A stretch of 64,000 nt of DNA from Camarhynchus parvulus. Lineage: Eukaryota; Chordata; Aves; Passeriformes; Thraupidae. Made by a program: the position numbers and the translations under genes. How positions within the stretch are numbered: the first letter of the stretch is position 1; every line of letters begins with the position of its first letter. The notes below the pieces were generated by a model that saw only the letters and a program-made list of their open reading frames with translations, was not told the DNA's origin and did not search any database. Shown here piece by piece: positions 22,398-37,018 of the stretch. Location of the stretch: NCBI RefSeq assembly GCF_901933205.1, contig NC_044573.1, positions 58,406,493 to 58,470,492 of the forward strand. Direction: 5' to 3'.

Positions 22398-25300
22398 TAC
22401 CTGCTTTAGAATTAGGAAAATAACTTCATGTTTTAGACCAATACTTGCTCTGGCAAAGCCTTTTGAAGCCTAGACAATTAAATTCAACATCTGCTGTCTA
22501 ACTGGAAACACTTGAGTCAAAACAGCCTTTCTTGATTGTTATACTGACCCTCATCACAATGGAAGAACCTGCTATGGCTATGGCTAATGCTGCAACGCTG
22601 GAGTGCTCAGAAAACTTCACGCAGTGTAGGTTTTGTGATCATGCCAAGTTAGAGCCTACCTAGGAAGAAATAATTAAGCGGTGTTGTTTTATGTTTCACA
22701 TGAATTTTGAAATTGATTTACTCCTGGTGTTGCTGGGTGTAACCATGGAAACAATCCCACCCACCACTCACATCAGCAGTCTCTTAAGATGTCTGTTTAT
22801 GTTTAACCTAAAGTCTAGAACAAAAAACCAGTGATGCTCAAAATACCTTTCCTACGAGATATTCAGGGAAACAGTAACTTATTGTTTGAAGAAGAAAAGC
22901 GCCCCTGATCTCAACAGAAATGAGAGATCTCAATTCTAACATTGGTTTAGCTACCATTCGCACTTGGAGCAATGTGATGTGGCATCCAGTTTCTGTCACT
23001 GAAATCTCTTAACAGTTATTGGATCCATCTGTATGTATGGATCTGAGGCTATTCACCACCTCTTTGCTGATGCTGGAGTTTCCTGATCCTCTTCTTGAGA
23101 CTCAAGGTTTTCATTTATAAAATCACAAGGATGAACCCGTTCAAACCTCCCTTATTTACAATCATGATTTTAACCTAGATCAAAAACATTAACTCATGTC
23201 CACATTTTAGTATGACAAAGCATGAAAAAAAAATACAATTAAAGAAAAACACATTCTGACTAATGGGGAAAGAGACACATTTTAATTCTCCAGATTAGCA
23301 CACTGCTATGTCTTTAATAGATTATATCATATGGTTCTTATTCAATACTCCAGACTTTTGTTAAGCCACTTTCAATTCACATTCATACTCTGGCACTAGA
23401 TGAACTGCAGTAACTGAAAGGGAGGAAAACATTTGCATTTCCTGTAGTACGTCTAACTTTCAGTCCAGGCTAGAACAATGTTTTAAAAACCCCTATTGAA
23501 AGAACTATGTTTGGGTCATTTTGTCAGGCATGCAGTCTGTCTCCATAAGCCAACATGTGACCATTATCATGTATCTGTGATACTGGACTAACAGCTGTTT
23601 AATATAGCTATTACAAAGTGAGGAGATGGAGGGGAAAAACATCTCCCCAGGGCTCCAGAAGAACTGTAGTTCATTTGATCTGTTCAAAATAGCTATTTGG
23701 TCTTACCACAAGAACTTGTACCCATGTAGGAAAAAACAAAGGTGTTATTTAGTGTTATTTTTATTTACTTTCTGGATAGTTTTCATTTTCTGGACTTGCT
23801 TATATGTAAGAGAATCAGTCTACAGCTTAAAAGTCATGAAAGCTTACACATGCTTTGAAACACTGAAAGGAAGTAGCTCAGGCACACATTAAAATGTACT
23901 CTATCAGAAACTCTATTTTTGGTGGGCATCCAGGGAATCATTGAATTTTTTTGACACATAACTCATACTCAGTTCAGAATATTCAGTATGAAATATACTT
24001 GCATTTTGTTTTGCTCAAATGCTGTAAGTCCCCATGAAACAGCATGACAGGGTGACAGAACTGCTCTCTTTCTTTTTAATTTGCACTGATTCCTAAAAAT
24101 ATCATCAAGATTTTGAGCAAACATATAAGAATCAAAATTGAAAATAATAGGCAAATTGTAGACAATACTATGGAACATGTAGGTGTCTTTCTTCTGTGTC
24201 TTGGCAAAATGGTATCTACAGTCCTAAGAACAACTTTCCTCACAACACAGCTCTCTTAGACAGGTAAGGTGCATGGAGACTTTCAAAAAGGGTGAAATCA
24301 TACCCAGAAAAATGTTGCTTTATGCTTTTGTGACAGTTGGGAAGGCAATAATAGGATCCTTCACTTGAAGTACATTCAGTGAAAGAACTAATGCTTTCCT
24401 GAAGTGATGCAGTATTGCAAGGATCTGTTCCCTTAACTGACGAGGAGAAAGACCTGCAGAAAAACAAGGGGGAAAAAAGCAAACTGAATTGCTGAAGGAT
24501 ATGTTGAGCTGCACTTGAGTCAGGTGGGTCTGCAGCAGGCTTTACCAATTACATGCTGTATTTGCAGGACTCCAGAGATCCATGGGAAGTACCACTGATG
24601 ACAGTTGACTTGTCATATCCATGTAATTAGAATGATAATTAGGGGGATTTCAGAGAAGGCAGTGTGATTAGGTAGAGTTCACTGACTTCTCACGGGATCT
24701 GGCAAACTAAGGGGCCTTTGTGGCTTTGAAAATAACTCTGTATGTACTTGCTTTGGTAAATGTTGTGTCTTACCCATTCATCTCCAGCCTCAGTCAATAT
24801 TCTGTTTACATTTGCTGTGTAAGTTCTTCTAAAATTGCATGTTCTGCAATCCATTGTCTGCCTTACAGTTGAATCTCTTTTCACTCAAGTCTCAAATGAC
24901 TCAAGGTCCATAATTGTCCTTTGTGGTTAGTTGACATCTTTCAAATCAGGGTCAAACTTCTGCCATTGAAACCTTGTCTCACTTGATTTTTATGATAACA
25001 TTGACTCATGATTATCCCACATTTCCACATTGCCTTTGGAGGATTTGTTTTATTCCTTGACTCCTTTGTGTATACCTTTAATTTCTTACTGTCTTCCATC
25101 TAATAAACAAGTTACCATCTTTATCAATTCACTGTCAAGTTTTTCTCTCCTTCATATTTTTCAAATTAAGATCTCAGCCTAACTTTGACCATCTGCTTGT
25201 GGATGTCTAGCTTTCAGCTTATGTGCAGCATCATTAAACATGGTTTGTCCTCATCCTCGCTCTCCATATTCCTTCAGTCACCAGGAGGCACAGCTCCTGC

Positions 25301-26289
25301 CAGTCAGTGAGTTCTTATCACTTAAGCGTTATGTTTGTCTTAAATCTCTGAAAGCTCTTCTCTCAATCTGTCATGTGTTAGGCAGAAGTTAACTTTTTAC
25401 CTAAGATAGAGTCTTGTCAATATAAACTGTAATGCTTACTAAGGAAATTCTTGTCCAGATCTTCTCCTTATGTCTCAAGTACTGGAACTGGGTTTTTTTG
25501 TGTGTGGTTTTTATTTTGTTTGTTTGGGGTGAGGTATTTTTGCTTTTTTTGTGGTGTTGAAAAATGCAATTTAGTTCCCCTGTACAGTAATTTAGAATGT
25601 CTTTGGAAAGGTAATTTTTTCTACAATTTCAACTTTTGCGATGTAACCTATCTTAAATTCCTCTTCAGCTTCTGTATTTTAGCACTCAACTTAGATGTCT
25701 TGGCTTTTATTCTTTATGATTAATCCCTGCCTTAATTATCTTGTGCTTAATATTGAGAAGGTTGATTTCTTTCTCTGAAAGGTTTGTAACTTAAACGGGA
25801 GCTATTACTTGTGCCTGCATAGCTCCAGAGAAGCTGAGTCCAGATCTTAACAATGGGCCTTGGGTACTGGGACCTGGATGGCTGTGTTTGATGTGGCTGT
25901 ACATCTGGATGGGCTGTACGGGGCTTCTTAGCCAAGCAAATAGCCCAAAGAGAATACTGCACTAATTAATTTGTTCTGCTCCCAGTGTGAATTTAAGTCA
26001 TTCAGAAGCAGCTCAGATATCTGTGGACAATGCTGTGTTAGTACTGTGCAGACATGAAATCTATGGCTTTTTTCTGCACTCCTTCTTCTGTTTGGAAAAA
26101 TACTGCTGTTAGCACCAGCAAAACTACTTTGTTGTTCTCCTTTAAACTGTTGTTTACTATGATATTGCCAGAAAAAAAATCCCAAACAACAACAGCAATA
26201 ATCCTTACAACTGCTGAACTAATAATGCACTAAGACAATCTTCTAAGCCGTTTAATGCTTGTCATATGGCTCCCTGGTGTATACGCAAG

Positions 26290-26306
26290 TCTATCTATCT
26301 ATCTCA
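26290..26306 (+). repeat. (CTAT)n short microsatellite
   Basis: About four ctat units. Confidence 0.8.
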
Positions 26307-29300
26307 GATGGAGCTTCTCTGCTTTACAACTAAGGAAATGGCCACCACAAAAATCTGTCTAATGAAAACTAGACAAGGTAACCTCTTGTTTGTGTGATAA
26401 GTATCAAGCCTTGACAAAAGAGCTGGTATCCTTTGTAAACCTTTCTTTTAAAATCTCATTTTAAACTACTAGTAGATAATTTTAGAAAAACACATAAGAA
26501 TTCCAGTAAATCATATGTCATAAGACATGTCTTCTTGTAAATACCTATTCCTGAATCTTTTAAAGTATTATAACTTGAAAAGTTTACTGTCCCCCAGGAA
26601 TATTTATAAAGATTTCTAAGTGATTTGTTGCATCCAACACTGTTGAAACTGTCCAGTTTAATTGCATGAGATGACATCTATGTTGGTAGAAATCCAGGAT
26701 GTAAAGCCTTAATAAAAGCTATACTAGAAGGAATAGTCTAGAGAATTATAAAATGGTTTACATTTTATTTTAATCTAATTTTTTGAAAGTGGCATTTTCA
26801 TATTCTTTCTCTAATTTACACAATAAAAAAGGGAATGTGTATATTGCCTCTCTACAACAAGGACAGAAGAATATTTAATAAGTGCTTTGCAGAGAAAAGG
26901 GGGTATATGCTTACTGTGATTATGCTGTATAAAGATTTTACAGTTACTACAAGACCACTAGCACACTGGATAGAGACAGTAGCTTTTGGAATACCAAAGC
27001 AATTTCTGCCAAAAATACTGTCCTCTTAGGATCAGAAAAGAACCCTGTTGCTGTTGTGTTCCTGCTTTTACCCATAGACTGTACATGCCTAACAATGAGT
27101 TAAAGTTGAGAATAACTACATTTAACTGAGTTAGCTTATTACAATGTCTTGACTACGTTGATACTTCTGGGTGTAAACTGAAAATAAAGTGTCTAAGTCA
27201 TTTGGAAAATGCATATTTCCATACCAAAAACTACCTTGTGCTAGTTTTCATAGGCCTTGTTATTGAGTGTTCACTGTGTGGGTTGCTCTGTGCTCCTTAC
27301 TCGGGGGAAAGGAATCTTTGCCAGAATTAGGACTTCATGAGAAGATCCTTTACATTACAAACCAGACATGGAAGGTTATTAGGAACTGGCTGAACCCTGC
27401 ACAGAGGCTGACAATTATTCTCTCTCCTTATATATTCTACCAGCACCTGATTATTTTTAGGTATGTGAAACTTTTGTCTTTAGTACTGCTAAACTGTGTG
27501 CCCCTGTCTGCCTTGTTAGTGCCAATTTTATGGAAAATGGGTCACAGTCTGTACTAATTGACGCTGGCTTCTAAAAAAAATTGTACTGGAAAATTTTAAA
27601 TCCTCTCTTATAGTATTTGCCTAAACTATGCATGCAAATGTAGGCACAGTAGAATTGAAAGTTATTTGTATCCTAAATAATTTCTCAAAAGATTGGGACA
27701 GTTAAGTATGGAGCAATTTTAATTTTATCTTTTGCTCCTTTAATAATTTTTTTCCATAGTTATGATTGGAATTTGTAATGGCAGGGGAGATTCAACTGAC
27801 AGATAACGTTTCACAGATTTTACAGCTCTCCTAGAACAGAGTAGCAACTATTGGAGTTTATTCAGTGCCACAATGTTGAATTCATGGGATATTTTACTTC
27901 TGATGTCAGTAGGGCCTGGATTATTGCCCTGGTGCTGTGGCTGCCCAAGATGGAACTCTATCCACCCTGCAGTAAAAGACAAACTTGCTGTATCTTCAGT
28001 CAGAACAGAATTTCACACTTCAGGAATAACTCAAAATTATTGCACTTTGGTAGCAGATCTGCTTTAAGACTCATCTCTCAGCAGTGCACATTTGCCCCTG
28101 CACTACTGAAGCAGAAGAAATGAGAATGAGAACTCTGAAAAAATTTGGACGTTAAAAAAAAATTTTGAACATTAAAAAAATTAATTCTGTGGGGGTTTTA
28201 ATGTGCATAATTTTAATGATCCACCTTATCCTAGAGTCCAGAGACAGCTCTGTCCACACAACTTCTTTGGATGCAAAGTACAACGTACATTTGATCAGAC
28301 TAGGAGCAGTAAACAGAGCTCATCAACCTGACCTGAGCTGTGTAGCATTGCCGAAAGCAGTGCTACACAGTTCCACAGCCTTCGTGTGTATAATAAGTAG
28401 CTTGTACACAAAGGGAAAAGATGCTGTGTTCTTTTCATGATACATGGAGAAGAAAGAGAAGTGAAATTTTGGACAAGAAGATGGTGTTTGTTGTGTTTTC
28501 TTACTATACTCCTTGGATATCATGAAGAACATAACCAAAGGTCAGAGAACTGTGGTCAAAAGTACTGAGAATATCCAATATAAAACCACATATTAGAAGT
28601 GGTTTGATAGCCTAGTTTCCTTAGGCCCATGCAACTGCTGTCGGTCATTGCCCTTTATCATTTGAAGTCAGTGACCAATTTCAGCCATATGTGCAACAGG
28701 ATAGTCATCTTAAAGACAATGAATGCCTTACAAACTTTGTAAAAAAATCCCTACAGTTAGCAAGAAGAGAAAAGAAAATAATTCTATAGCAGAGGGAAAG
28801 GTTCTCAGCTCTGCTACTATGCTTCCTCCCAGTTAGCTGCAGTTCATCCTGTCTTTTGTCTGAGGCAGGTGCCACAGAGGAGGACCTAAGATCATTGCAG
28901 TGGGGAAGGAGATTTCAGGACCAAAAGACATAAATCTTTACCAAACCAGACGCTAATAGCTGTGCTGCTCAGCCAAACATGTTGTTTCCTCATAAGTAGC
29001 TACAGCACTTTTGTAACATGAGTAGAAAGCCCACTAGCTCAGGATTCTCCGGCAAGACAAAGCTGATTTTCATTGTGAGATAAAAATAAAACTGTTTAAA
29101 AAGAAGTAAAGAAAAACTTCCTAAACAGCTTGAAGGAAACAGGAGAAAAGACCTCCCTTTTTTCTTCTTTCCTCTTTGCCGGATACAGCGCTTACAATCC
29201 CCCGGAGCACAACACCTACAAATGAGTGGAATTTGATAACTCATTTTTAATTACCACCTTTATCTGCACTTCTGTAAAACAAACAAATTAAAAAGCCTAA

Positions 29301-32300
29301 AGCTGGGCTTGCACAGGGAAAACCTAGGTGTTCGTAGGACTAAATTCACCACACTTCTCTCTGCACTGTTTCTCTTTCCTTCATTCTGACTTTTGAATCT
29401 GCCCTGATGCCCTCATCTGACACAGCAACTACATCAGGGAGAGAGAAAACAGGATAGGCTTTCACTTTTGTCTGGCAGCACAAGCTTGCATTCTGTTCTT
29501 CAGAGGTTTTCAGAGGCTCTTTATTCCATGTAATGTTCCTGGAGTGGAGAAGCGTATCTTTTGTTCTTCCTTATAAAGGGATATTTTTATACACAAAGAT
29601 ATACAGTACACTGAATTACAAGAGTTTTATGTGTTGGATTGTGAGGCTTTAGCACAGAAATTTCTGACGATTCTTTAATTCTGCCTTACCCAAAGCATTT
29701 AACTTCAAAACCTTTAAAGCATAGATGAATCAAAGCCTCAGAAACATATCAACTAATTGAAGTGACATCAAAATCAAAATGAGACTTTTAATTTAAACAG
29801 GTTCCACTCCTAGCATGCTAAACATGCAGCCTGCCTATATGTGCTAAGCTGTATTATCTCAGTATACATATGTATGGCTTTATATACTTGCAAGTAATTA
29901 AAGTGAGGGAGGACAGACGTATGTCTTCCCTGCAAATAGAAACAATTCTTTTATGTTTAAGCATATCTCTTGTTGTTTTAAATGTAGCTTCCACATTTTT
30001 GTTGTGACATTGTGTACATCCAAAGTGACGAAGCCTGTATAGGTCTTCTGATTCCTTTAATATCGTTTCCATATTAGATAGCCAGATGGTGGAGAGCGAT
30101 AATACTCTGTACTAATCACTTAGGAAGTCTACAGAGTGGTGCTTTGAGATTTAGACCCACAGCCACTGCCATCACTCCTTTGATGGAAAGCCGCAGATAC
30201 TATTCCAACCAATTGAATGTTTTCAAATATATCAACACTGAACAAATTATCTAAACAGGAAAAAGACTGACAAATACCATTCAGTGCTAATGAAGAGAGG
30301 GTTTTGTCCAAAGGAAATAATTGCATTCACAAGGATCAGAGACCAACATGGCATTATGCAATCATATTTATACACATCTAAAAAAGTATTTTTGCATTTT
30401 TTATAGCTATCATAAATAGAAGAGACTTGCATTGCTAAGTTACTTCCACCCAAAAAAAGAAAAACAGCTTAGGAGCAGAAATCATTACCTCAATGAGTTC
30501 CTTAGTGTTTGATTTTTAATTCCACACTGAATCTGTTCTGCCAATTGTAGGGTTTTGTAATTCCAGCAGATCAATCAGCAAAACCCTTTTTTCCTACAGT
30601 AATATTCATTTATGTACAGGAATACCTTTTTGCTTATGTTTCTACCTTGAAAATACTTGGTTTCTTTTCTGAATGATGCATTGTTAGTCTGTGGGCACAT
30701 TTTACAGGAATGAAATGTCAGATGTGCCCATTCCTAATGTCATAGACTTTTTTTATATGCTTGCTGGATTTCTACATTATAAAGGGAAAATATTTCTTTG
30801 TGAATTTAACTTTTATTGTTAAGCATTTCATAAAAAACCCACACTGCAGGCTCTACTCCAGGCTGGCAACCAGAGGCTCTGGAAAAAGAGACTGAGGCAG
30901 CACTGATCAGAACTCAAATATGATAAGCAAGTAGACTAAACATGTAAACAAGTCCTGTGCTGCATGCTTTGTTTTGGTAGCACCAAATGTCATTTCAGTA
31001 GAGGAACAAACAACCCACTTCAGGCTATCTGGTTTATTAATTGTAGAACACTTTAAATAGTAAAAAGAAAACACAAAATAATGTTAAACAAAAAGATTTG
31101 TAAGATACTTCTCAGAACTGGGCTGCTCTAGGAACAATTTTCAAACTGCAGCAATGTTTTACTCCAGCCCTAGGGTGAAATAAGCATCTTCATCATCCTG
31201 ATATTTGTACAACATTGTACTAACATTGCAAAAATGGTGGACTTCATAGACGTTCCCTCCCACCTATCCAGCATTATTTTTTAATGCACTCAACAAATAT
31301 TTACTCAGCATTTCTGAAAATCAGACTCTTTAATACCTGAGAACAGAAGACCAAAGATGTCATTATTTTAAAAATATTTTTGTTCTTACTTCAGTGTGCA
31401 TTTTCCTCTTACTATGCTTAGTAAAAGAATGTATTCATGTTTTGGATAACACTATTAAATTGCTAATTTTAATTAGATTTTTCTCTCCTATGCTAAATCC
31501 CCTACTCTGTATTACAGTATGTATCACTGGAGATTCATTAGTTACATTACCATGCAATGTGGCATTTTGCAATGCTGCCCAGTCAGCCTGAAGCCAGAAA
31601 GCTTGATTTTAACCTTGAATGACTTCATGGAGTTATTCTTCATACACACTAATACATTAAAAAACAAACACTGGATCATAAATTATATAAAACCAGCACT
31701 CAACACATACTACTGTTACAGCATGCAGTTGTGAAATGTACATGGGAAATAAACAAAGCATTAAGGAATGTCTTTAAAATGGGGATGGAGCAGGCACACA
31801 GAGGAAGAACATGTAAACAAGTGGTGGAAAAGAACAGATGTGTGCTGTTTAGACACACAGGCAACTTGCCCGAGGGAAGTTTGGATTATTGAGCTAACAT
31901 GGCAAAGATACATAGTCTGTTCACATTTAAATCATAAGAGGGTTTTTGCATGCTGTGTGAAGAGTGTTCCCACTACTTCTCTAAAGTAGGTGGTTTCTTA
32001 GTGTATGCCAGAGTATCATATAAAGCATATTTGCAGTTCAGTTTGCCTAGAAATTTCCTCAGAAATGCTAGTAAGTGCTGCATCTAGTATAAAATGCAAT
32101 AGAGATGCAAGTTATAGAAGCCTCTCCAAGATTGCTGCACAAAGTCAATCAAAAAAAAAAAAGCTTCAGTAAGGGTGGTAACTTCAACAGGCATTAATGG
32201 TTGTGATTCCACTGATACAGCATCCTTGTACATCCCTTTACATTTTTCAAAGAGTTTAGTCCTGTCATTACTGCACGCAAGTGGTCCTGGATATACTTCT

Positions 32301-33039
32301 TGTTTCTGAGGCCAGTTTCCCATGACAATTGAGCACAATAAAAATACCCAAATTGTTGGAGTGAGAAGGGAAGAAGAAACAGGTAAGAGCACCAAAGACT
32401 CTGATGAAGTAGTCCAGAGATTCATAGACCACAAACATCATTTGACTTAACTTCTCCTGCCTTCACTGTAGTTACAATCCTGGTAAAAATGTAAGATGTG
32501 CCAAAGAGGAATCGTAAAATGACATCCATATTAGAAGAAAAGAAATATGCATCTCTTTTGGTCCTGTTTAAAGTCTGTTAATGAAAATGGTACATACAGC
32601 ACAGCAAGCCACCAGAGTACCTAGAGAAGGAATCTATTCTATAGAAAAAGCAGCATTTTGTTCATAGTGAAATTAGAACTAAAGACTACAGCAATAGTCA
32701 GTAGTTTGTGGCCACAAAAATTAGTCATCCGTGCAACTCAGGCTTGCACATCTTACCATTCTTGTCAGAATCTCCCCTACACTTGTCCTTGCCACATTTT
32801 ATAACTTTGCTGAAGGTTTAGCAGAGTAGGGGCTGAATACAGGGTCTTGCAGCAGTCAGACAGGAAAAGGAAGAGAAGGAAGAGGTTACAGAGGAGAGAG
32901 GTGATGTCAAGTGAGGTGCAAGTTTTAAAAGGAAAAGAGGTGCCCCAATTGGGCCCTGAAGGAATGGACAAACATGACTTTCCCAGAAATTGCAGGTATA
33001 GTATTTTCTCTTCTTAAAGAAGGACAACTTAGGGAATTT

Positions 33040-33470
33040 GTAGTGTGTTTGTAAGGTGCAGACATGCAGAGCTGTTTGTGTGCCTATCCATATGCTGTAA
33101 GCAGACTTTTAGGAAGGCATTTGGTTACTCTTTCTCCCAGCATGGCTGCCCCGCTGTCCTTCCCACAGCACCCTATTACTCCTCGCTGGATCTTGCGCTT
33201 TGCACCCCACTGTTTGGCTCCAGCCCTTCTTACTGAACCAGAGAAAACAGCTCAGTGCTGCCAGTCCTTCTGCAGAGCCCGTGGGTACGTTTTTGCATTG
33301 GTGATGGCAACTGTGTGTGGGAGCTATGCACAGAGAGACTGTGGACTGATGGGAGAGGGAGGAGAGGGGCTGCTGGGGCCTGAGGTGCCAGACACTGGGC
33401 ACAGGAAGACCAGAAGTTGTTTGAAAAGCCTAGCAAAGAACTTTTCCAGTTTTCCTGGTCTTGCTACAGT
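33040..33470 (+). other. GC-richer intergenic patch with 156-codon open frame
   Basis: This patch is noticeably less AT-rich than its surroundings but is not a CpG island. It contains an open frame (33064-33534, plus) with no recognised domain and Cys/Pro/Ala-rich composition. I cannot assign a function; it may be a noncoding exon, an old repeat or chance. Confidence 0.3.
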
Positions 33471-36400
33471 AACTCATCCGCTGGCTCACCACAGAAAAGT
33501 GAAGGAAAAGAGACAATATAATGGTGATGCGTAGCGAAAAGAGCAAACAAATGGTGAGATTAAAAGAACTCAGTGCACCCTTCAAATTGCTTCCCCTTTT
33601 GAATCAGTCACAACTACTTTTGAATTGAGCCATGCTTGGCAGAAGTCTACTAGTAGACCTTAAAAAACAGGGTGATTGAAGCCTTCAGGAGCAGGGAGTC
33701 TAAGGCTGTCAGGCTTCCTGCAGGATAGAGGCATACAGATTTTATTTGAGAAAGGAAGAATAAGTAACACTGCTAGGCTGGAAGCCAAGCCACTAGAAAA
33801 GAGTTGTGGAGTAAAGGGGAATCCAGGCGAAGTCCCTGAACACCACTGCCTCCTGACAGATTTGTGAGAGGCTGCTGTTGTGCAAAGGGACGGCTGAATG
33901 TGCCGAGTGATACTCAACCTCCCTTTCCAAGAATGTGAAGAGCTGGCTATAAAATATACATGCAGAATGTTGTATAAAACTCTCCTGTGAAGCAAGCATA
34001 ACACTATTTATATCTATATTTTTATACTGGTACTAAACAAGGTTGACAGCACATGAGATTACAGAGCCATGCTTGTCATGGGTTAAACTGCACAGGGTTT
34101 GTAAACAGTGCGTAAATATGCTATATGATACAGCAGCACGTCACTAATCCACGGTAATGCAGGGAAGCCCCGGTGCAGATTAGTGGAGTTTGTGGATTAC
34201 GGGCCAAGAGGGCATTTGAGGGGAAGTCAGCCATGTCTCAGGGCAAACTCCCTGCTCCTCTCAGCAGCACAGTGGAACTCTTGTCACTAGAAGGAGCTGC
34301 CAGAGGCACCTCCACTCTGCTTGGCTCCAAAGGACATTATGAGCAATGCTGATGCTGTTATTGCTTCTTTTTCAAATGCTGTAGTAGGCCTGCTCCAAAC
34401 AGGGAATTGCACTCCTAGTGTCCCTTGAATCACTTTAAACACTTAGCACACACCTGCTGTGCAGACGCTTCAAATCAAATTAATGTGAAATTATGTAATG
34501 CATACGAATTTTGCAAGGAATTCTAACCTGCTCTGAGCACAGCTTGCATGGACAGATGTTACTCTGTATGTTCAATGCAAAAATTAGTTTCTGAGAGTTT
34601 CTAGGCTAAACAGTAGTGATGTCAACAAATACATTGTTTCTGATTTTATACATATAATGGCTGTTCCACTCACCCAAAAGACAATATCACTCCCTAATTT
34701 ACAATAATCTAGAATTGCATCCAGTAAAATAATTTTCATTACTAACAATACAACCAGTCACATACACTTTTTACTGTCAAAGATGCTTTTACTCATATAA
34801 AACTGAAATGCTGCTAAATGTCATATGGATAATAGTAGTGTCATGATAAAATATCAGTAAAGCAATCACATTGATTAAACATTTTATGTTTAATAAAGCA
34901 ATCATGCAGCATTAAAAAAATTGAAATTGATATTCATTGTAATTTCTTCCTTTCAAGAAACAAAATGAATAATCCATGTTTAAAAAAGAAGAGTGTGAAG
35001 TGTTTGGCTGTGGGTCAGGCAAATTTTACATTATCTGAAAATCAGAATGTTAATTATTTTTTATATAGGACATCACAGATGTCTTGGCAATGTCATGGCT
35101 ATACGTGGTATGCTTTTGTAATGCTAAAAAGTTACCTGAGGCAAAGACTTGAAATAGATGATTTTAAAGAGATCAGCTCTTCATGAAGCACATTTCCCCC
35201 TCAGCATTCTATAGGCTCAGACAATGAGTTTGTCCATTTTAAGTTTATTGACCTTTGTGAATAAGTACTTGAAAACTGCTAACAGATTTCTTTGAAAATC
35301 AGTGCCAGTTGTGAAGCTGTTTGTTATCTATTCAGTGTTCTTTCTTGGTTGTGATTAATAAAAAAGAAAAATACATCAGTGAAATTGAAAAGTCAAATTA
35401 ATTAAAAAGGAAACATTCATTCCATTCTCCTTTGGAAAAGAAAAAATGAAGAAGAGATGGATATTTTTTCTGGATCTACATATCTGAACTACATATATAA
35501 TAATGTAGTTCACCACAGACCAATTAAATTTCTAATAGTTAATCCTGAGAAAAGATTGTGTGGAATTCTATGCCCATATTATAGTAGGGAAAAAAAATCA
35601 AGCTAATTTGCTTAACTTATTTTGGCCTAAGCTCACAAAAGTAAAGCAGTTGATTCACACTGTTGGCCGTATTACAGGGTAAAACATACAGGATAAAATA
35701 GAGGCCCCCTGTGCTGTCAGCAGAGGTTGACTTATAGTGATAGGGTGAAGCCAGGGTTAGACCTTGGTTTCTTTTGTCACCATTAACAGTATTACATGGA
35801 ATACTGAGAATTAGAAACATCAACATAAGTACTAGTTTTTCTGTAAAACACATTTTTCTGACACATTTTCTGACAGCAGCTGATAAGGCCTTTTCTCAAG
35901 CAGTTTGCTGTAAAGGTACTAAGCCTAACTGGCTGCAAGGGAAATATCTTGAGGGCAAAACTAGTTTCCAGTTTTGCAAGCAGACATATATATGAACTAG
36001 GTACCAAACTGTCTGTAGGACCAATCAGTATAAATGTTAACACCCAGTATAGAGTAACTTGTCTGTAGTCAGGTTCCCTGAATCAACTGCGTTTGTAACA
36101 TAGATATGGGGCCCCACAAGCTATTCAAAGAAAACATTGCAAAAGCTGCTTGCCATTTAATGATTGCATTAACACCATTATCTACTATCTAATCGATGCT
36201 GTGATTGACAACTTTGCAAATCAGATTAGCTTTCAGTCTGCCTATGAGTATAGCGTGGCTAGGAATAGAAAATTGTGTGGGCACCAATTTGTGGGAGATG
36301 AACAGCATTCAAAGGTATGAAACAGAGAATCACTGATATTGAAGATTAGTTGCAACAATTTTACCCCAAGATATACTAAAATCACTCCTGTGATTTTATT

Positions 36401-36564
36401 CACATTTTGCATCGCATCACTCCAATGTTGCTCACATACAGTGAGGGGAAGTTCCCACCCAATGACATCATAGTTTGTCTTTGGCTACAGCCAGCTACAT
36501 ATTTTTAAAGAGGTCCTGTTTGTTCCATAACTGAACTCTTCACCTTTTGATTATATGTTTTGGT

Positions 36565-36577
36565 GGGGGGGGGGGGG
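36565..36577 (+). repeat. G13 homopolymer
   Basis: Thirteen consecutive G residues followed by TTAAAAGG. Confidence 0.92.
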
Positions 36578-36978
36578 TTAAAAGGAAAAAGCCTGCTAGT
36601 AAATTTACTTGAACTTGGCATTCACAGTCTCAGACTTGGGTGGGCTGCATTCCCTCCTCCGGTTACACCCTACCTGAAATCCTTGTATGTTAAATCACTT
36701 GACTAGTTCAGCCTTAATGATTGGGTCATACCCTGGGAAGCAAGTTCAGAGATACTGGAAATGTGTGCTTACAAAAACACACATAATTGTAGAAAAATAT
36801 GTGGACAAACTAAGAGAGAAACACTGAGACTGTGGAAAAAAAAACCCCAGAGTTACTTGGAAGAAAAAATTTCTCTCTTAGTTTAAAAATTATCTCTTCA
36901 TCTTAGTTGTGATGAAGTGTCACAAAACCACACATCATTGCTACCCTTCCAGTGACACATTTTTATGAAGAGAAATTC

Positions 36979-37018
36979 CTCCCCCCCCTCCCTCCCTCCC
37001 TCCCTCCCTCCCCCTCCC
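36979..37018 (+). repeat. (CCCT)n / C-rich tract
   Basis: A C8 run followed by six to seven CCTC/CCCT units. The complementary strand has repeated GGG runs and could form a G-quadruplex. Confidence 0.92.

Noticed and set aside
32084..32434. 116-codon minus-strand frame
   Set aside because: No domain, no conserved motif and no flanking exon structure.
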